Assembly: GCA_951213105.1 (NCBI GenBank)
Contig: OX578133.1
Location: 137,559,203-137,623,202, forward strand
Source of the DNA: Amaurobius ferox
Taxonomy: Eukaryota > Arthropoda > Arachnida > Araneae > Amaurobiidae
DNA length: 64,000 nt
Direction: 5' to 3'
Position numbers and translations under genes: made by a program
Part shown: in pieces, positions 44,040 to 55,430 of the stretch
Numbering within the stretch: position 1 is the first letter of the stretch
Layout: the number at the start of each line of letters is the position of its first letter
The notes under the pieces: model-generated
What the model was told of the DNA's origin: nothing
Seen by the model: only the letters and a program-made list of their open reading frames with translations
The model's database searches: none

Positions 44040-45590
44040 TTTTTATCAATCTAAAAGCAAAGTAATACTACCTATACTGCCATTGTGAAGTAAATACTGT
44101 CAATTCAAAGCAGTACTGCTATTAGAAAATGCTACAATGGAGGAATTTATACAAAGTCGTTTAAGATTTGTCTGTCGGTTCAATATATGTTATTTGTGTC
44201 ATGATGCAATATTTTTGAGATCAGCAGCAGTACATATGGTTAGGAATTTTAATTTTTAACTTTGATTTTAATGTATTTCTTTTTCGAATTTCGAAAAGGT
44301 TCGAGGAATTTCATGTATTTTCCTGCTATGATGTCGCCGAAACGCAATGCACCTTTTACATGAATTGCTTAAAATTAGCTTACGAAATATTATGTGATTT
44401 TCTTAATTTGTTCGCCATATACCGTGTTTCAATTTTTGAAATTCTAAATCATATTTATCTTAAAGTATTTATCTTAAGTTTTAAATTAAAAGTATCTACC
44501 TCCTACCAGAAAACACAAAACGAGCCTTTATTGATTAAAATCGGCTTAGAAATTTAAACTGTAGGGCCGTCGACGCTAAAAGAAAAAAACGTCCAGAACA
44601 ACAATCGTAAAAGCATCATTTTAGAGTTCTTTTTTCTGGGATGCTACCATGCCAATTGTGATTTTATTCACTTGTTTCTCAAAGCTTTGTGACCGTATTA
44701 CAGAGGAATGAAAATCAAATCTTTAGCTATCTTAAGGACTGAGCTACAGATACTTGAAAATCAGTGTATGTCACGTCAACTACAATACACAATTGCCAGC
44801 TATGAATGCGAACATGCAACTTAGCTGGACGGCTTAGATGCACGTATTTAAAACATTATAGTGAATGTATAGTGTATTATATAGTATATTATAATGTTCT
44901 GCATACGTCATAAAAGTCTAAATAATTTTTAAGACAACAGCAAAAGAACATTTTAAGCAGACGTTTAAACCCTTAGTCACAGTTAAGAAGTAAAGTAAAT
45001 AATACTTATATCATAAGCATTAAATTTCGCATGTAATGCAAGAAATAAAATCAGTTATCTTTAATATCTATTCAGCAGTATCATTGATAACTTTCGATCT
45101 TCAAACCAGTTTCAGATTTCATTTTTATAGGGAAAATCCAATTCATTTACTAGTTGAATCTTTCAATAACAGTTATTACAAGTGAATGAAATCTTCCCGC
45201 TGTGACAAAAACGTGAACAAAAAGAGATTACATTGAATGGAATTGTTTCCAAATTACATTTTCTTCTCGGAAAAGGTGGCAACAAAAGAAATGTCTCTAA
45301 ATCGATATACCATACACCTTTTTCGAAATATCCTTTAAAATATTATCTTTTTTATCAATTCGTATCGAGATTGAAACACAAATACATACTTCTATAAATT
45401 TCGATAGAAACAGATTTTGAGGAGGAAGAATTTGGAATACGCTTCAAAATCAATAAGACATTTTTATGTTTTGGGAGAAGTCCTAGAAAGATCTTTTCTT
45501 TATATTTTCTAGAATTCTTAACGGTGTTTTGAACTAGAAATAGTCTTATAAAAATATAGCAGACTTGTATCTAAGACTGTCAAATACAGG
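44040..45590. other. AT-rich DNA, no gene recognised
   Basis: The ORF at 44360-44557 has no domain. No tRNA-like or repeat structure recognised. Confidence 0.4.
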
Positions 45591-45599
45591 AAAACTTAT

Positions 45600-45905
45600 A
45601 TTCTTGACTTATATTCTTGCAACATTTTCTTGAGTGTTGATACTCTTAAAAAGTTAAAAATACTAATACTCCTGAAAATTAAGTCGCAACATTTTAAGTA
45701 TTAATACTCTTAAGAAATTAATAGTACTAATTCTCTTAAAAAATTAAGTTGTAATACTTTCTTGAGTATTAGTATTTCATTTAAGAGTGCCATTACTCTT
45801 AAAAAATTGACTTGTGACATTTAAGTATTAAAACTCGTAAAACTCGTAAAAAATTAAGAGGACTAATACTTTTAAAACATTAAGTGCAAACATTTTCGGA
45901 ATTTT
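45600..45905. repeat. Degenerate tandem repeat, about 60-70 bp
   Basis: Blocks such as AGTATTAATACTCTTAA, AAAAATTAAGTYGNAACATTT and CTTGAGTATTAGTA alternate about five times. The unit edges are diffuse. Confidence 0.6.
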
Positions 45906-45949
45906 ATTTAATGTCAAAAATATTAGTCCTTATCAAAAAATGTCTCAAT

Positions 45950-46350
45950 TGGGTTCTGTTCACAAGGGTAACGTGACGGAAGAAAGATACTTAGCTTAAG
46001 TCCTTCGTCAGACTCTACGATGGAGTAATGGGTCAAGGTTTCCTTTTAATGGACGATAATGCCCGTCCACACATAGCAAGACTTGTGGACGAGTGCTTTG
46101 AGAGAGACGGTATTGCTGATTTGCAGTGGCCAACGTATTCTCAATTCCATTGAAAACCTTCAAGTAAAGCCTTTGGAAGAACTGTCTGTCCATCTACCCA
46201 ATGCAACCCCTCTCTAAGAGCAAAACTTCCCTTTTACAGGAGTGGCAGTTATTTTCCTCTGCTGCGTTTACCTGCTTGAAGGGATGATACGTCGATGCGA
46301 AGCTTGTCGGGGGAAGTTCATATCCAATATTAGAGACATGTTTGGTTTGC
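45950..46350 (+). pseudogene. Tc1-like transposase C-terminal relic
   Basis: Plus-strand reading: NVTEERYLA near 45970, then GFLLMDDNARPHIARLVDEC near 46035 with the second catalytic Asp (DDN) intact, then FERDGIADLQWP. A small deletion shifts the frame, after which LNSIENLQVKPLEELSVHLP carries the third catalytic Glu (S-I-E). It ends with a Tc1-type EGMIRRCEACRGKFIS tail. A stop interrupts near 46218. It is a different subfamily from the element at 34205 judging by the residues. No TIRs were recognised around it. Confidence 0.78.
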
Positions 46351-46359
46351 TATTTTAGC

Positions 46360-46950
46360 ATACAAAACTTATTCCGAATATACTAAGCGTGAAGTAAACA
46401 TTTAAACGGTAAAAATATACCTAAATATATAGTCTTTAATTTTATTATTATACTCATCAATATGTTTCTCAATGGACTACTCTCTTGTAAAATTGGAGTC
46501 AATCAGAGCTTTCTAAGTTATGTTTGATTTACTGCCGCATAATTACTTTTTGGAAGGCAGTGTACTTTATTCTCAAAAATATTTTGATACGTCAAAGTTC
46601 CAAGTATATCGCAGAATATAAAATTTAGACATGTCATTAACATAAGCTTCTACCTACATAGTCTTAATAATTATTCTTTTGCATTAAAACAGAAATGATA
46701 ATTTTCTGGAATTCATGTAACAATTATCTTTTTTATTAATGTCATATGCATTTGGAAGGCTATCAGCGGCGTCTTAATAACGTTCTAGAAATACGCACTT
46801 CATACGATTATTAAGCAAATAAACCTGTTAGAAAAATGTAGGATTTAGTGAACCAATTTGAAATTCCATTTTGTATCTAAAAGGAAAGCAGCATGAAAAG
46901 AATATTGCAAAATCGATATTGAACATATGCCCGCAAAACCCTTTCATCTT
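46360..46950. other. AT-rich DNA, no gene recognised
   Basis: No repeat, RNA gene or domain recognised. Confidence 0.4.
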
Positions 46951-46959
46951 TTTATACCT

Positions 46960-47695
46960 TAAACATTCTTTTTACAAGCCTAAATGCATTAGTTATTTTA
47001 AATCTTCTCCTGAAAATGGTTTGGCTTTAGAAAAAAGAAAAAATATATTTTTAACAATATGAGCCTTTTATATTTAATATATTCTTTTTACAGGCCTAAA
47101 TATATTAGTTATTTTATATCCTCATCTGAAACGGTTAGGCTTCAAAGAAAAGAAAAATATATGAACAACATTAAATGAAATAAATATTAATGAAATAAAT
47201 AACATTAATAACATTAATGAAAAAAATAACATTAATAACATTAATGAAATAAATAACATTATGAACTTTTTATACTATAAATATTCTTTAACAGGCCTAA
47301 ATGCATTAGTTATTTTAAATCCTTTCCTTTAAACGGTATTGATTCAATGGAAAGGAAAAATATAGTTTTACCATTATGTTTTTTAAAACTTTGAACATTC
47401 TTTTTACTACATTAGTTATTCTAAATCCTCTCCTGAAAAACGTTTGATTTTAAAGAAAAGGAAAAATATGTTTTAACGATATTAACTTCTTATACTGTAA
47501 ACATTCTTTTAACAGGGCTAAATACATTAATGATTTTAATTCCTGTCCTAAAAACGGTTTGGTTTGCAAAAAAAAAAAGAAATATCTTTTTTTTACATAA
47601 TAAGCTTTATATAGTACTTTAAACATCCCTTTTACAGGCCTAACGTGTTAGAGCCTTCGGAAAAATGGAAGAATTTATTTTTAGCATTATGAACT
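46960..47695. repeat. Tandem repeat, about 106-117 bp x 6
   Basis: Each unit reads AACATTCTTTTTACAGGCCT, AAATGCATTAGTTATTTTAA, then CCTGAAAACGGTTTGG, AAAGAAAAGAAAAATATA and ATTATGAACTTTTTATAC. A short expansion of AATAACATTAATAACATTAA (about 47190-47260) sits inside the third unit. Confidence 0.78.
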
Positions 47696-47699
47696 TTTC

Positions 47700-48660
47700 T
47701 TCCTTACTATAGATATCGACATTTCAAGTTCAAGTACATCATTACTTTTAAAAATTGAGAAAAAATAAATTTAAATACGATAATTAATCCAAAATGATCT
47801 TGCGCTTATTAAAATGCTCAAGTAAATATTACTTTTGTGTAAGGGAGACTAAAAAAAAATCGGGTAGATGTATCACTGTTTCAGATTAAACTAGTCAAGG
47901 CATCTCATGAGGCTCTATGACACCTAATTGGGTTAAATATTTGCATTTCAACTGGTCATATATATCTATTTGTTGTTTGGAGAGATTCATTGCCAAAAAA
48001 GTTACGATGTGTACCTGAACTTTAAAGTGATTGGACAAATATAATGAATACAGTTTTGTATGATTCAACTTGTCTGGGGTAATATTATAACTAGAATACT
48101 CATTGAGTTTCAAGAAAATACAACCTCTATTGGTACTGAAAACCTTGATACCCAAATGTAGAGCAATGACTTTGTCTCAGAAAGACCGAAAAGAAGCGTC
48201 TGTGTAACACCTTTAAATAGGAAGTTGTCCAACAGCGCCATCAAACATGGCTAATCAAACATGGCCCCACATTAATATTAAATCCCCAAAAGCAAACATG
48301 CGGTCATTCCGATTGCACTTGGCGTCGAATCCTCAACCAAAAAAGTTATCTGCTTGTAAAAATATCGGATGTGGACAATACATGACTTTCCTTATATAAT
48401 GCAATAATGAATTTACTCTTTTTACAGTCAAAAAATAATGTATAAGATCCACAGTACTGTATTTTTAACATTGAAATGTACATTTGGCGATTTTCTGGAT
48501 GACAACATGTAATATACTACTATTTCAAAGTATCCAATTAACTTATATTTCACACAACTCTAAATTAGCAATTATCAATATTGATAACATTCTCAATAAA
48601 CGATATAGTCCACATATTAAAATATTTTAATAAATCCATCAATTAGACGTCATTTTCATT
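47700..48660. other. AT-rich DNA; one unassigned ORF
   Basis: Apart from the minus-strand ORF at 47895-48167, nothing was recognised. Confidence 0.35.
47895..48167 (-). CDS. Unassigned ORF, possible coding relic
   Basis: About 90 codons; from the upstream stop the frame reads DKVIALHLGIKVFSTNRGCI then FLKLNEYSSYNITPDK, and it closes with QLGVIEPHEMP. The ATG-less start (nearest usable codon is TTG at 48153-48155) and lack of any known motif argue against a whole gene. The amino-acid mix is less AT-driven than in neighbouring chance ORFs, so it may be a TE gag piece or an exon. I do not recognise it. Confidence 0.15.
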   Translation of the reverse strand: MALHLGIKVFSTNRGCIFLKLNEYSSYNITPDKLNHTKLYSLYLSNHFKVQVHIVTFLAMNLSKQQIDIYDQLKCKYLTQLGVIEPHEMP

Positions 48661-48689
48661 AACTTTGACTATATTATCGTTAATCTGGG

Positions 48690-49395
48690 GTGAAATATCT
48701 CCAAGATGGCGATATCTCGCAAGATTATTCACCAAGTTTGCCAAATGTATCGCCAAGTGTTACAGATAAACGGAGAGCAGAGTATTTCTTATATTCTAGA
48801 AGGTACGCTCGTCATACGATGAAATCAGAGTTTGCGAAACATTACTTTTCATTTGGTGTCATTTTTATCAATTTGGCGACATTTTTGTCACTTTGGCAAC
48901 CTTTAAAATGTCGCCAAGTTGGCGACGTCCCGCTAAAATTCTCGCCAAGAGTTACGGACGGAGAAATGGGTTATTCTTATAGTCTATTCGTATGTTCTTT
49001 TCAAGATATTGAACTTTCATCAATTAGTTGTCATTTCATTGAATCAGCGTCAGTTTCCACAATTTGGTAAATTCTTATCAATTGGGTGACATTTTCGTCA
49101 GTTTGGCAACATTTAAAAAGCCACCAAGTTTTAGATTCCGAAAAATTCGTCACCAAAATTTTAGCCAAAAGTTACGGACGGAAAAATGGATCATTCTTAT
49201 AGCACTCTTAGATTCTTATGTTCTTTCCATATTATTAATTTTTCGTCAATTAGTCGTCATTTTTATTGATTTAGCATCATTTTCATCAATTTGGAGACAT
49301 TTTCGTAAATTTGGTAATATTTAAAGAGTCGCCAAGTTGGCGACATTCCGCCAAATTCGTCGCCAGAAAAAGCCAATCGTCATGGATTGAGAAAT
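48690..49395. repeat. Satellite-like tandem array, about 190-220 bp x 3.5
   Basis: Units share GTTACGGACGGARAAATG and TTATTCTTATAG (near 48763, 48950, 49171, 49378), CATTTTCATCAATTTGG, GTCGCCAAGTTGGCGACATT and CCGCCAAATTCGTCGCCA. Spacings are about 187, 221 and 207 bp. TCGCCAAGTTGGCGA is a near-perfect palindrome present in each unit. Related pieces occur at 4870-5290 and 60225-60305. Confidence 0.82.
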
Positions 49396-49549
49396 AAGTT
49401 ATTCTTATAGCAAATAAATGACAATTGGCTCCCAACTGCAAAAATATTACCCAGTAACTTTTCTCATGAATGGAAACCAGCTAGATCCACAAGAACGATG
49501 TCACCAAAATTTATCGTATGATATTACATATGGAAAGGGAACATATTTC

Positions 49550-50035
49550 CCAATAGTTAATTTTTTTGTATGTGTTTTTTTGATAAATTTAATTAAAAAA
49601 TGTGTAATATCTCGGAACGGTTCATTCTAGTGTTTTACAGTTTGCGTCAATCATTTTCTAATGAAAAATTACATAAGAAATGACTACTTACGTAACTTTA
49701 TTAAAGGTTTTGAGTTTTTGATGATTTTTTTCAAAATTTCACTCAAAAATTTGCTGGGGTTCTGAACATTCAATTGCGTTTAAAAACAATGGGCTTTCAG
49801 TATTCGAGGATTGTAATTTTTGTACCAAATTTTGTTCGAATCTCTCCATTCGTTCTTCAGATATCGTCTCCACAGACTCACTGACACACACAGACATCAC
49901 CTCAAAAGCGTTTGATTCGTGTTCAAAGACGCTTGAAACGTGCTCTCCCGTCGAGAACTCGAATTCGAATTTTCCATCACAATACTTTCCTTATAGATTA
50001 TAGCATATATATAAGGAAAGTAAAAATGTGTCAAA
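49550..50035 (-). repeat. Dispersed repeat family C, copy 1
   Basis: The inverse of 55880-56520. Shared blocks on the minus strand: GAAAATTCGAATTC, GACGGGAGAGCACGTTTCAA, GAACACGAATCAAACG, a GTGTGTGTCAGTG run, GAACGAATGGAGAGATTCGA and AACGCAATTGAATG. A 12-bp inverted repeat ACTTTCCTTATA/TATAAGGAAAGT lies at 49984-50021. Confidence 0.68.
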
Positions 50036-50105
50036 AACTTTGCCCAAGTAAGTTTATTTTTATGATATATTTACCAAGTCATAAATTTTCAAAAATAGTG
50101 TAATA

Positions 50106-50828
50106 TAGGATTCTGGAGAAGTCCTGAAGAATTGCAATAACTTTGTAAGGAAATGTCCACAAATATACACGTTAGCTCCGCCTACATTAAAGTGACAGTG
50201 CCCGATCGAATAAAACTGATTGTAGCGCCCCTAAAGGAAATTTAAAAAGGCTAGTATTACCAAATCGGAAACAAAGCGAGATGGCCGAAAATGCCAATTA
50301 TAAAACTGGAGAGCTCCGTCTAATTCGTAGGAATCAATATCCATAACGCACTAAACGTGTATATTGAAGTCAATAAATGCATGTCAAATGTCGTATTATC
50401 AGGGACAATAATACGGCCGCACCTGCAATGCTTGTCAAAGTACCACGGTCATATTCTTTTTCGAATTCAAATGTGCATTGTCACTAACGGAGGGTATTTT
50501 GTACCGTCTCTGTATTAGATTGCTGTGCATTTAAGTGTTGTTTATTTTAGCATTCTTGAATAGGACAGCAATTCGCCAATAACAATATCGCATCAAAGGA
50601 GTTCCCTCTGTAACAGTTCAGTCTTATGATCGATTCCTACTTATTAGAAAACACTTTACAACTGTATAATTGACATTTTCTGTGTGTGGGTCCTGCTGTG
50701 GTGACACTAGGGGCGCTGCAATCACCTTTATTAGATATAGCATTTTCACTTTACTTTAGATAAACCTAGCGTGTATACTGGTACATCTTCCCTTACAAAG
50801 TTATCGGGGTACTTTGTTAGGAACTCTG
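50106..50828. mobile_element. Inverted-repeat element, family A copy 2
   Basis: The left half (from TAGGATTCTGG) and right half (to TTAGGAACTCTG) are inverted copies: CAATAACTTTGTAAGGAAAT near 50134 mirrors TTCCCTTACAAAGTTATCGG near 50789. GTAGCGCCCCTAA at 50222 mirrors TAGGGGCGCTGC at 50708, and TAATTCGTAGGAATC near 50320 mirrors GATTCCTACTTATTA near 50632. TA flanks both ends (50104-50105, 50829-50830). The arms are therefore about 300 bp each with a short loop. No coding capacity. Confidence 0.8.
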
Positions 50829-50948
50829 TATATCAAATAATATATTTTTAATATGAGTTAGATCACTGTAGGCCAGTGGAATTAGTTTCCCTCAGGTGGG
50901 GACTAACAAAGAAACTTCCCATTTCATGTGTCTAATCCTTCCTTAAGG

Positions 50949-51055
50949 GTTTTCTCACTCCCAGAGAGAGTGGGAAAACGGTCCAAGTTTTGTCCGGTTT
51001 AGTACATAGGTACTAATCTGACCAGTCAGGTCAGATTAGCATCTAGGTACTAAAA
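50949..51055. repeat. Two adjacent hairpins
   Basis: First: GTTTTCTCACTC and GAGTGGGAAAAC (50949-50976), one mismatch. Second: a 26-base arm at 50998-51023 ending CTAATCTGACC pairs with 51029-51054 beginning GGTCAGATTAG, about four mismatches, with loop AGTCA. Confidence 0.82.
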
Positions 51056-51059
51056 TAAC

Positions 51060-51340
51060 CTAATCCCTCTTGAATGTTTTTGAAGTATGATTTCAGTATA
51101 TTTAAGCACTTTGATATACAACAAATAAAAGTTTTTCCAAGATTTTCATGTGTGCACACTAGCATATATTATTAATCGCTTATTTGCACCCCATGGAATT
51201 ACACAAAATTATAATGTTGGTTTATTCAGTTTAAAGACGTGGCAAGAACTACTATAAAATAAATTATCGGACCGATAACACAGCGAACATAAAGCATAGA
51301 AGCTTTTGATTGTCTACTATCATTTTAAAACTGCCAAGTA
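51060..51340. other. AT-rich DNA, no feature seen
   Basis: A short stretch between the hairpins and the 135-bp array. Confidence 0.35.
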
Positions 51341-51345
51341 CCATT

Positions 51346-52157
51346 GCCAAATAGGATGCATATTTTTACTCGATTTACATTACTTTTCTTTAAATTGCTT
51401 AATAGCTAAAGTGATTGTTCAACGTAACATGCCTAACTCAATGCCATCAAAGAATAAGAGTTAAAATATAAAAGCTCGTGGCCAAATAGGATGCACATTT
51501 CTACCCGAGTATTATTACCTTTCTTTAAATTGCTTAATAGCTAAAATGATTGTTCAAAGTAACGTGTCTGACTCAATGCTATCGAAGAATAAAGGTTAAA
51601 ATATGAAATATCGTTGCCAAATAGGATGCATATTTCTATCCAATTTTCACTTTCTTTAAATTACGTTATTCGATAGCTCAGTTGTTTGTTCAACACAACA
51701 TGTCTGACTCAATGTTATTGATGAATAAAAGTTAAAATATGAAAGCTCGTTGCCAAATAGGATGCATATTTCTATCCAATTTTCATTACCTTTCTTTAAA
51801 TGACATTATTCGACAGCTCAGTTGGTTGTTCAACTCAACGTGTCTGACTCAATGTTATCGATGAATAAAAGCTAAAATATGAAAGCTCGTTGCCAAATAT
51901 GATGCATATTTCTATCCAATTTTCAATACCTTGCTTTAAATTACTTTATTCGACAGCTCAGTTTTTTGTTTAACGCAACGTGTCTGACTCAATGTTATCG
52001 ATGAATAAAAGTTAAAAAATGAAAGCTCGTTGCCAAATAGGATGCATATTTCAACCCCAGTTACATTACCTTACTCGATAGCTCAGTTGATTTGTTCAAA
52101 GCAACGTGACTGACTCAATGCTACTGATGGATAAAACTTAAAATATGAAAACTCTCT
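51346..52157. repeat. Tandem array, 135-140 bp x 6
   Basis: The GCCAAATAGGATGCATATTT block begins at 51346, 51481, 51616, 51752, 51892, 52032 and 52158, giving periods of 135, 135, 136, 140, 140 and 126. Each unit continues with TTTCTTTAAATT, ATAGCTCAGTTG, TGTCTGACTCAATG and GATGAATAAAAGTTAAAATA. The middle units are most alike. Confidence 0.93.
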
Positions 52158-52164
52158 GCCAAAT

Positions 52165-52800
52165 ATTCCAAACTTATATTCATCCCATAACAAATGCACG
52201 AATCTTTATCGTTATGTGTTTCTTGCGGTGCTTGTTTCTTTCCTTCAGGGCACACATTCGATTTTAGAAACTGTATATTCTTATACAGTCTGTTAGAGGT
52301 CGCCCATCCCTGCAAAAAATAAATAAAAGTTGCAGAAGAGAAACTTATATACATAGTAATCGCTTTTGAAAGAATTCTGAGAAAAAAATGGCCTGTTTTT
52401 TTTAAAAGAAGACGTATATGTTTCCAACAAATCAAGATTCCGTTAGCAAAGTCTTTAATCAAAATGAACTTCGAGCATTTTCCAGCGTTTATGTATTCAG
52501 GCTATTTCCTGTGTTATATGTATAGGACATGAAAAAGAAGTAAGCGCAACATTTTGCAATTTATGCTAAAGAAACAAAATCGCTTCTTAAGAGTTATGAC
52601 AGTCATTTTAAGTGTCACACATAGAAAGTGGAAAGTAACAAATATAGAATTGGATGCAAGTTCTGATGCTATAAATCCGTTTTTCTTGGTCTTTCAATAT
52701 TACTCTCTCAATTTATGAATAATTTATAATACGTAGATTTAGCAATTTTTTACATGTGTGAAATTTTTAGAAAGTTTGGGTTTTTTTTTAACATTTAACT
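52165..52800. other. No gene recognised
   Basis: The minus-strand ORF at 52121-52462 (113 codons) overlaps the last satellite unit and has no recognised domain, so I treat it as a chance frame. Confidence 0.35.
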
Positions 52801-52809
52801 TCTAATATA

Positions 52810-52930
52810 CAGGGTTTCTAGGAAAGTACATGTGCACCGCAATAACTCTATAAGGGAAGTTCACAAGTGTTCACGTTAGATCTAGCTTTATTAAAATGAT
52901 CATCTATAGTAAAGTGACCTATCTATAGTA
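52810..52930 (+). mobile_element. Single end of a family A element
   Basis: CAGGGTTTCTAGGAAAGTAC, then GCAATAACTCTATAAGGGAA and AGTGTTCACGTTAGATC match the family A left TIR, with TA just outside (52808-52809). The rest of the element is missing, cut by the hAT-like end that follows. Confidence 0.65.
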
Positions 52931-52939
52931 AAGGGATCC

Positions 52940-52980
52940 AGTGGCGTACCCAGGATTTCTTCAAGGGGGGGGGGGTCATC
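52940..52980 (+). mobile_element. hAT-like terminus
   Basis: CAGTGGCGTACCCAGGATTT followed by a G run (52966-52975) is a terminus seen in many non-autonomous hAT-type elements. The partner end was not found, and the sequence soon passes into (TA)n at 53012-53036. Confidence 0.45.
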
Positions 52981-53011
52981 CTTGAGATAGTTTTTCCCCA
53001 GTTACGTCATG

Positions 53012-53051
53012 ATATATATATATATATATATATATAATAATAGTTTGAAAG

Positions 53052-53085
<34 letters not shown>
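53012..53085. repeat. Two (TA)n microsatellites
   Basis: TA tracts at 53012-53036 and 53053-53085, the second adjoining a transposon end. Confidence 0.95.
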
Positions 53086-53088
<3 letters not shown>

Positions 53089-53250
53089 CAGGGTCTTTCA
53101 AAAGTCCGTATAAACTTTAAAAATTCATTAAAAATCGAAAAATCAGTGCATTGAGGTACGGTTTGTACCATAAGTATTGCTAGGACGGGAGGGGGAGGGG
53201 GGAGGGTTGAAGTGAATATATTTTGTAGTTTCAAAAATCACGTATAGGTG
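53089..53250 (+). mobile_element. mariner-like TIR fragment
   Basis: CAGGGTCTTTCAAAAGTCCG, then ATAAACTTTAAAAATTCATT directly after a TA tract resembles the long-TIR mariner-like class represented at 40351. The other end is not visible; the LINE remnant begins shortly after. Confidence 0.4.
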
Positions 53251-53351
53251 GCGCTGAACGCATTGGAAAGACAATTAAAATAACTTACTGTACGTGTTGA
53301 ATGATATGAAGGTGGGTGGCTCCAGAAGAGCCCAGCACATCGACCAGAGGT

Positions 53352-54240
53352 CTATATTGTACTACCCCAAAAGAGAAGATCTCTAAGAAAAGAGACCAGT
53401 ACCGATGCGAAAATAAGCAAGCACTTGACAGGTATGTCATTCAGCTCCCAGGGTTCAATCACATGACGACCAATGTGTTCGAATCTGAGAGTAAACCTCA
53501 CATTTACAGAGAATGTGAGCAGCAATTTCTTGGCTGTAATTGCAGCCTGTGCAAAGCGAATCTTTAGTGACACCCATAATGTTGAGGTGTCTCTTGAGGG
53601 TGCAGTGCCTAGTAAGGAGCCCAACAGCCCTCCTGATGCCAGTTCTGCTGAGCTTGAAAAGTTCCTTTTGACGTGTACTAAGGCAATTGCAGTTGAGAAT
53701 TTTCGCTTGCCTTTGTCCCTTAATATTACGCCAGTTCCTGCATTGAAGCTTCCTGAAAATGTCATAAACAATTCTTCTGGTAAGATCATTGGGAATACCC
53801 AAGGCCGGCTCAGGGCCAACAAAAGGAGTAATTGAGCCTTTTCTAGCTAATTCATCAGCCAGCTCATTTCCTGGAATGCCCGAATGTCCGGGCACCCAGT
53901 AAAGAATGGCTTCGTTATTGCTAGCAATTTCACAGAGTGCATTATAACACTCTCAGACAAGGGGAGATGTCATAGTGGACTTCCCAAGAGCCATGAGAGC
54001 AGCCTAACTGTCGGAACAGATAAGTATTTGGTCGTTCTTATACTTCCTGTCATTGCAATTCTTATGTGTTGTAGAATTTGCTAAGACCTCAGCCTGAAAG
54101 ACAGTAGCATAACTGCTTGACACATTTTTGCTTAACAAATGCAAAATTGATAAAGGCAGACTTTCAGTCTTGGCTGCATACTTTAAAGTAAATCTTTTGG
54201 GGATCACTTAATCCAAGATAATTATGTGGCCCACAGTTAG
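53352..54240 (-). pseudogene. I/LOA-type LINE, RNase H and C-terminal remnant
   Basis: The minus-strand reading gives the RNase H order: an E in FQAEVLAN (near 54100), D in ILICSDS (near 54010), then WVPGHSGIPGNELADELARK with H and D (near 53880). A stop follows CSDS directly, where the family has a residue before AAL. Beyond lies a cysteine/histidine region (LTRHCTLKRHLNIMG, CTGCNYSQEIAAHILCKC) and, after a frameshift near 53470, EPWELNDIPVKCLL, a typical C-terminal block of RNase H-bearing LINEs such as I, R1 and LOA. The upstream RT and endonuclease are absent. Plus-strand ORFs here are antisense shadows. Confidence 0.85.
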
Positions 54241-54244
54241 GCGG

Positions 54245-54525
54245 TTACTGTAACTAAGTAAGGATTTTTATTAAGAAATTTGGCAGGGCTGCGCCGTACC
54301 AAATATTACGGCAGTATTCGCCGATGACTTATTCAGATATTGAGATGTCACATGAGCGAAGTTGATTGCAGAAATTAAAAATAAATAATACTAATAAATT
54401 AGAAAAAATAATTTCAATGGAAATCGAATTTATTTAATCGGCATGAAATAGCAATAGCAATATTATACCTGTTTAACGTGTTTTTGTCTTTTCAGAATCA
54501 TTGAAATCCCACAAAGTGACTTAGA
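54245..54525. other. No feature recognised
   Basis: AT-rich DNA between the LINE remnant and family D. Confidence 0.35.
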
Positions 54526-55430
54526 GCACTGCATCCTTGCCCACGTATAGTATCTAACACTGGACAAAACCTAACTGACCCCGACTGACCAATTCCCTCT
54601 TTCGGTGATGGGAAGAAATGGGTTTTTCAAAAAACCATTTCCAGGTGTTCCAGAATCCTCCTGCTGGCCTAGAAGGCAAAATATTTACACAGTTAAAGAA
54701 AGTAACGTTTACGAAACACAACATAACGGAATCGGATTTTTAATTCCCTTCTACAGGAGGAAGAGGAGGCGGAAAATGATGGTTCTTTAAGAGCCTTTCC
54801 AAGCCCATCAGAAGTTCTTGTTGATCTAAAAGGCTAAATATTTGCACACTTATAGCATCGTCTATGGAATAGAACCCAAAAGAGTCGATTAAGATGACTA
54901 TTTTTTATTTTTGACGCCAAGTTCGACGCCAAATACGCCATACACTGTGAAACAAAATAAAAGGCATGAAAAATTTGCAGCCTATTTCTTTAAATGTGTT
55001 AGTTTCGGTGTCTTTGGAGGGCTTAAATACTAGTAATAAGAATATTTCATGAAATACGCGTCTTGCTCAGTTGATTAAGTACATAAATCCCTTCAAGGCA
55101 TTCAATTCTAAGAACTGTGATCTCTTTCTCAATCTTTTATGGATTTCTAGATCCGAAAAGGAAATAGAATAGAAACTTATGCATTCAGAAATCGCATTTG
55201 GACGATTTCAGAAAATAGAAGCAAGATGTGTTTCCGCTACAGCAAGAAGAAGGTGGAACTCTTTAATCAAAAGTGGAGTTAGTAAACTCTTTAATCAAAA
55301 TGATCCTTGGGCGATTTCTAACATTTAGTGTATGTTTGCATCTTATTTCTTGAATCCCATAAAAAATCCAATCAAAGTAAGTGCAAGTTTTTAGAAATTT
55401 AAACAAAATAAAGAAAATAAATAGAACATT

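Noticed and set aside
51346..52157. CRISPR array
   Set aside because: The units are full-length satellite copies with no unique spacers between short repeats, in a eukaryotic context.
52121..52462. Minus-strand ORF of 113 codons
   Set aside because: Begins in unrelated AT-rich DNA and ends in a satellite unit; no domain or splice support.
53316..53835. Plus-strand ORFs over the LINE remnant, up to 120 codons
   Set aside because: Antisense to the RNase H frame; no independent motif.
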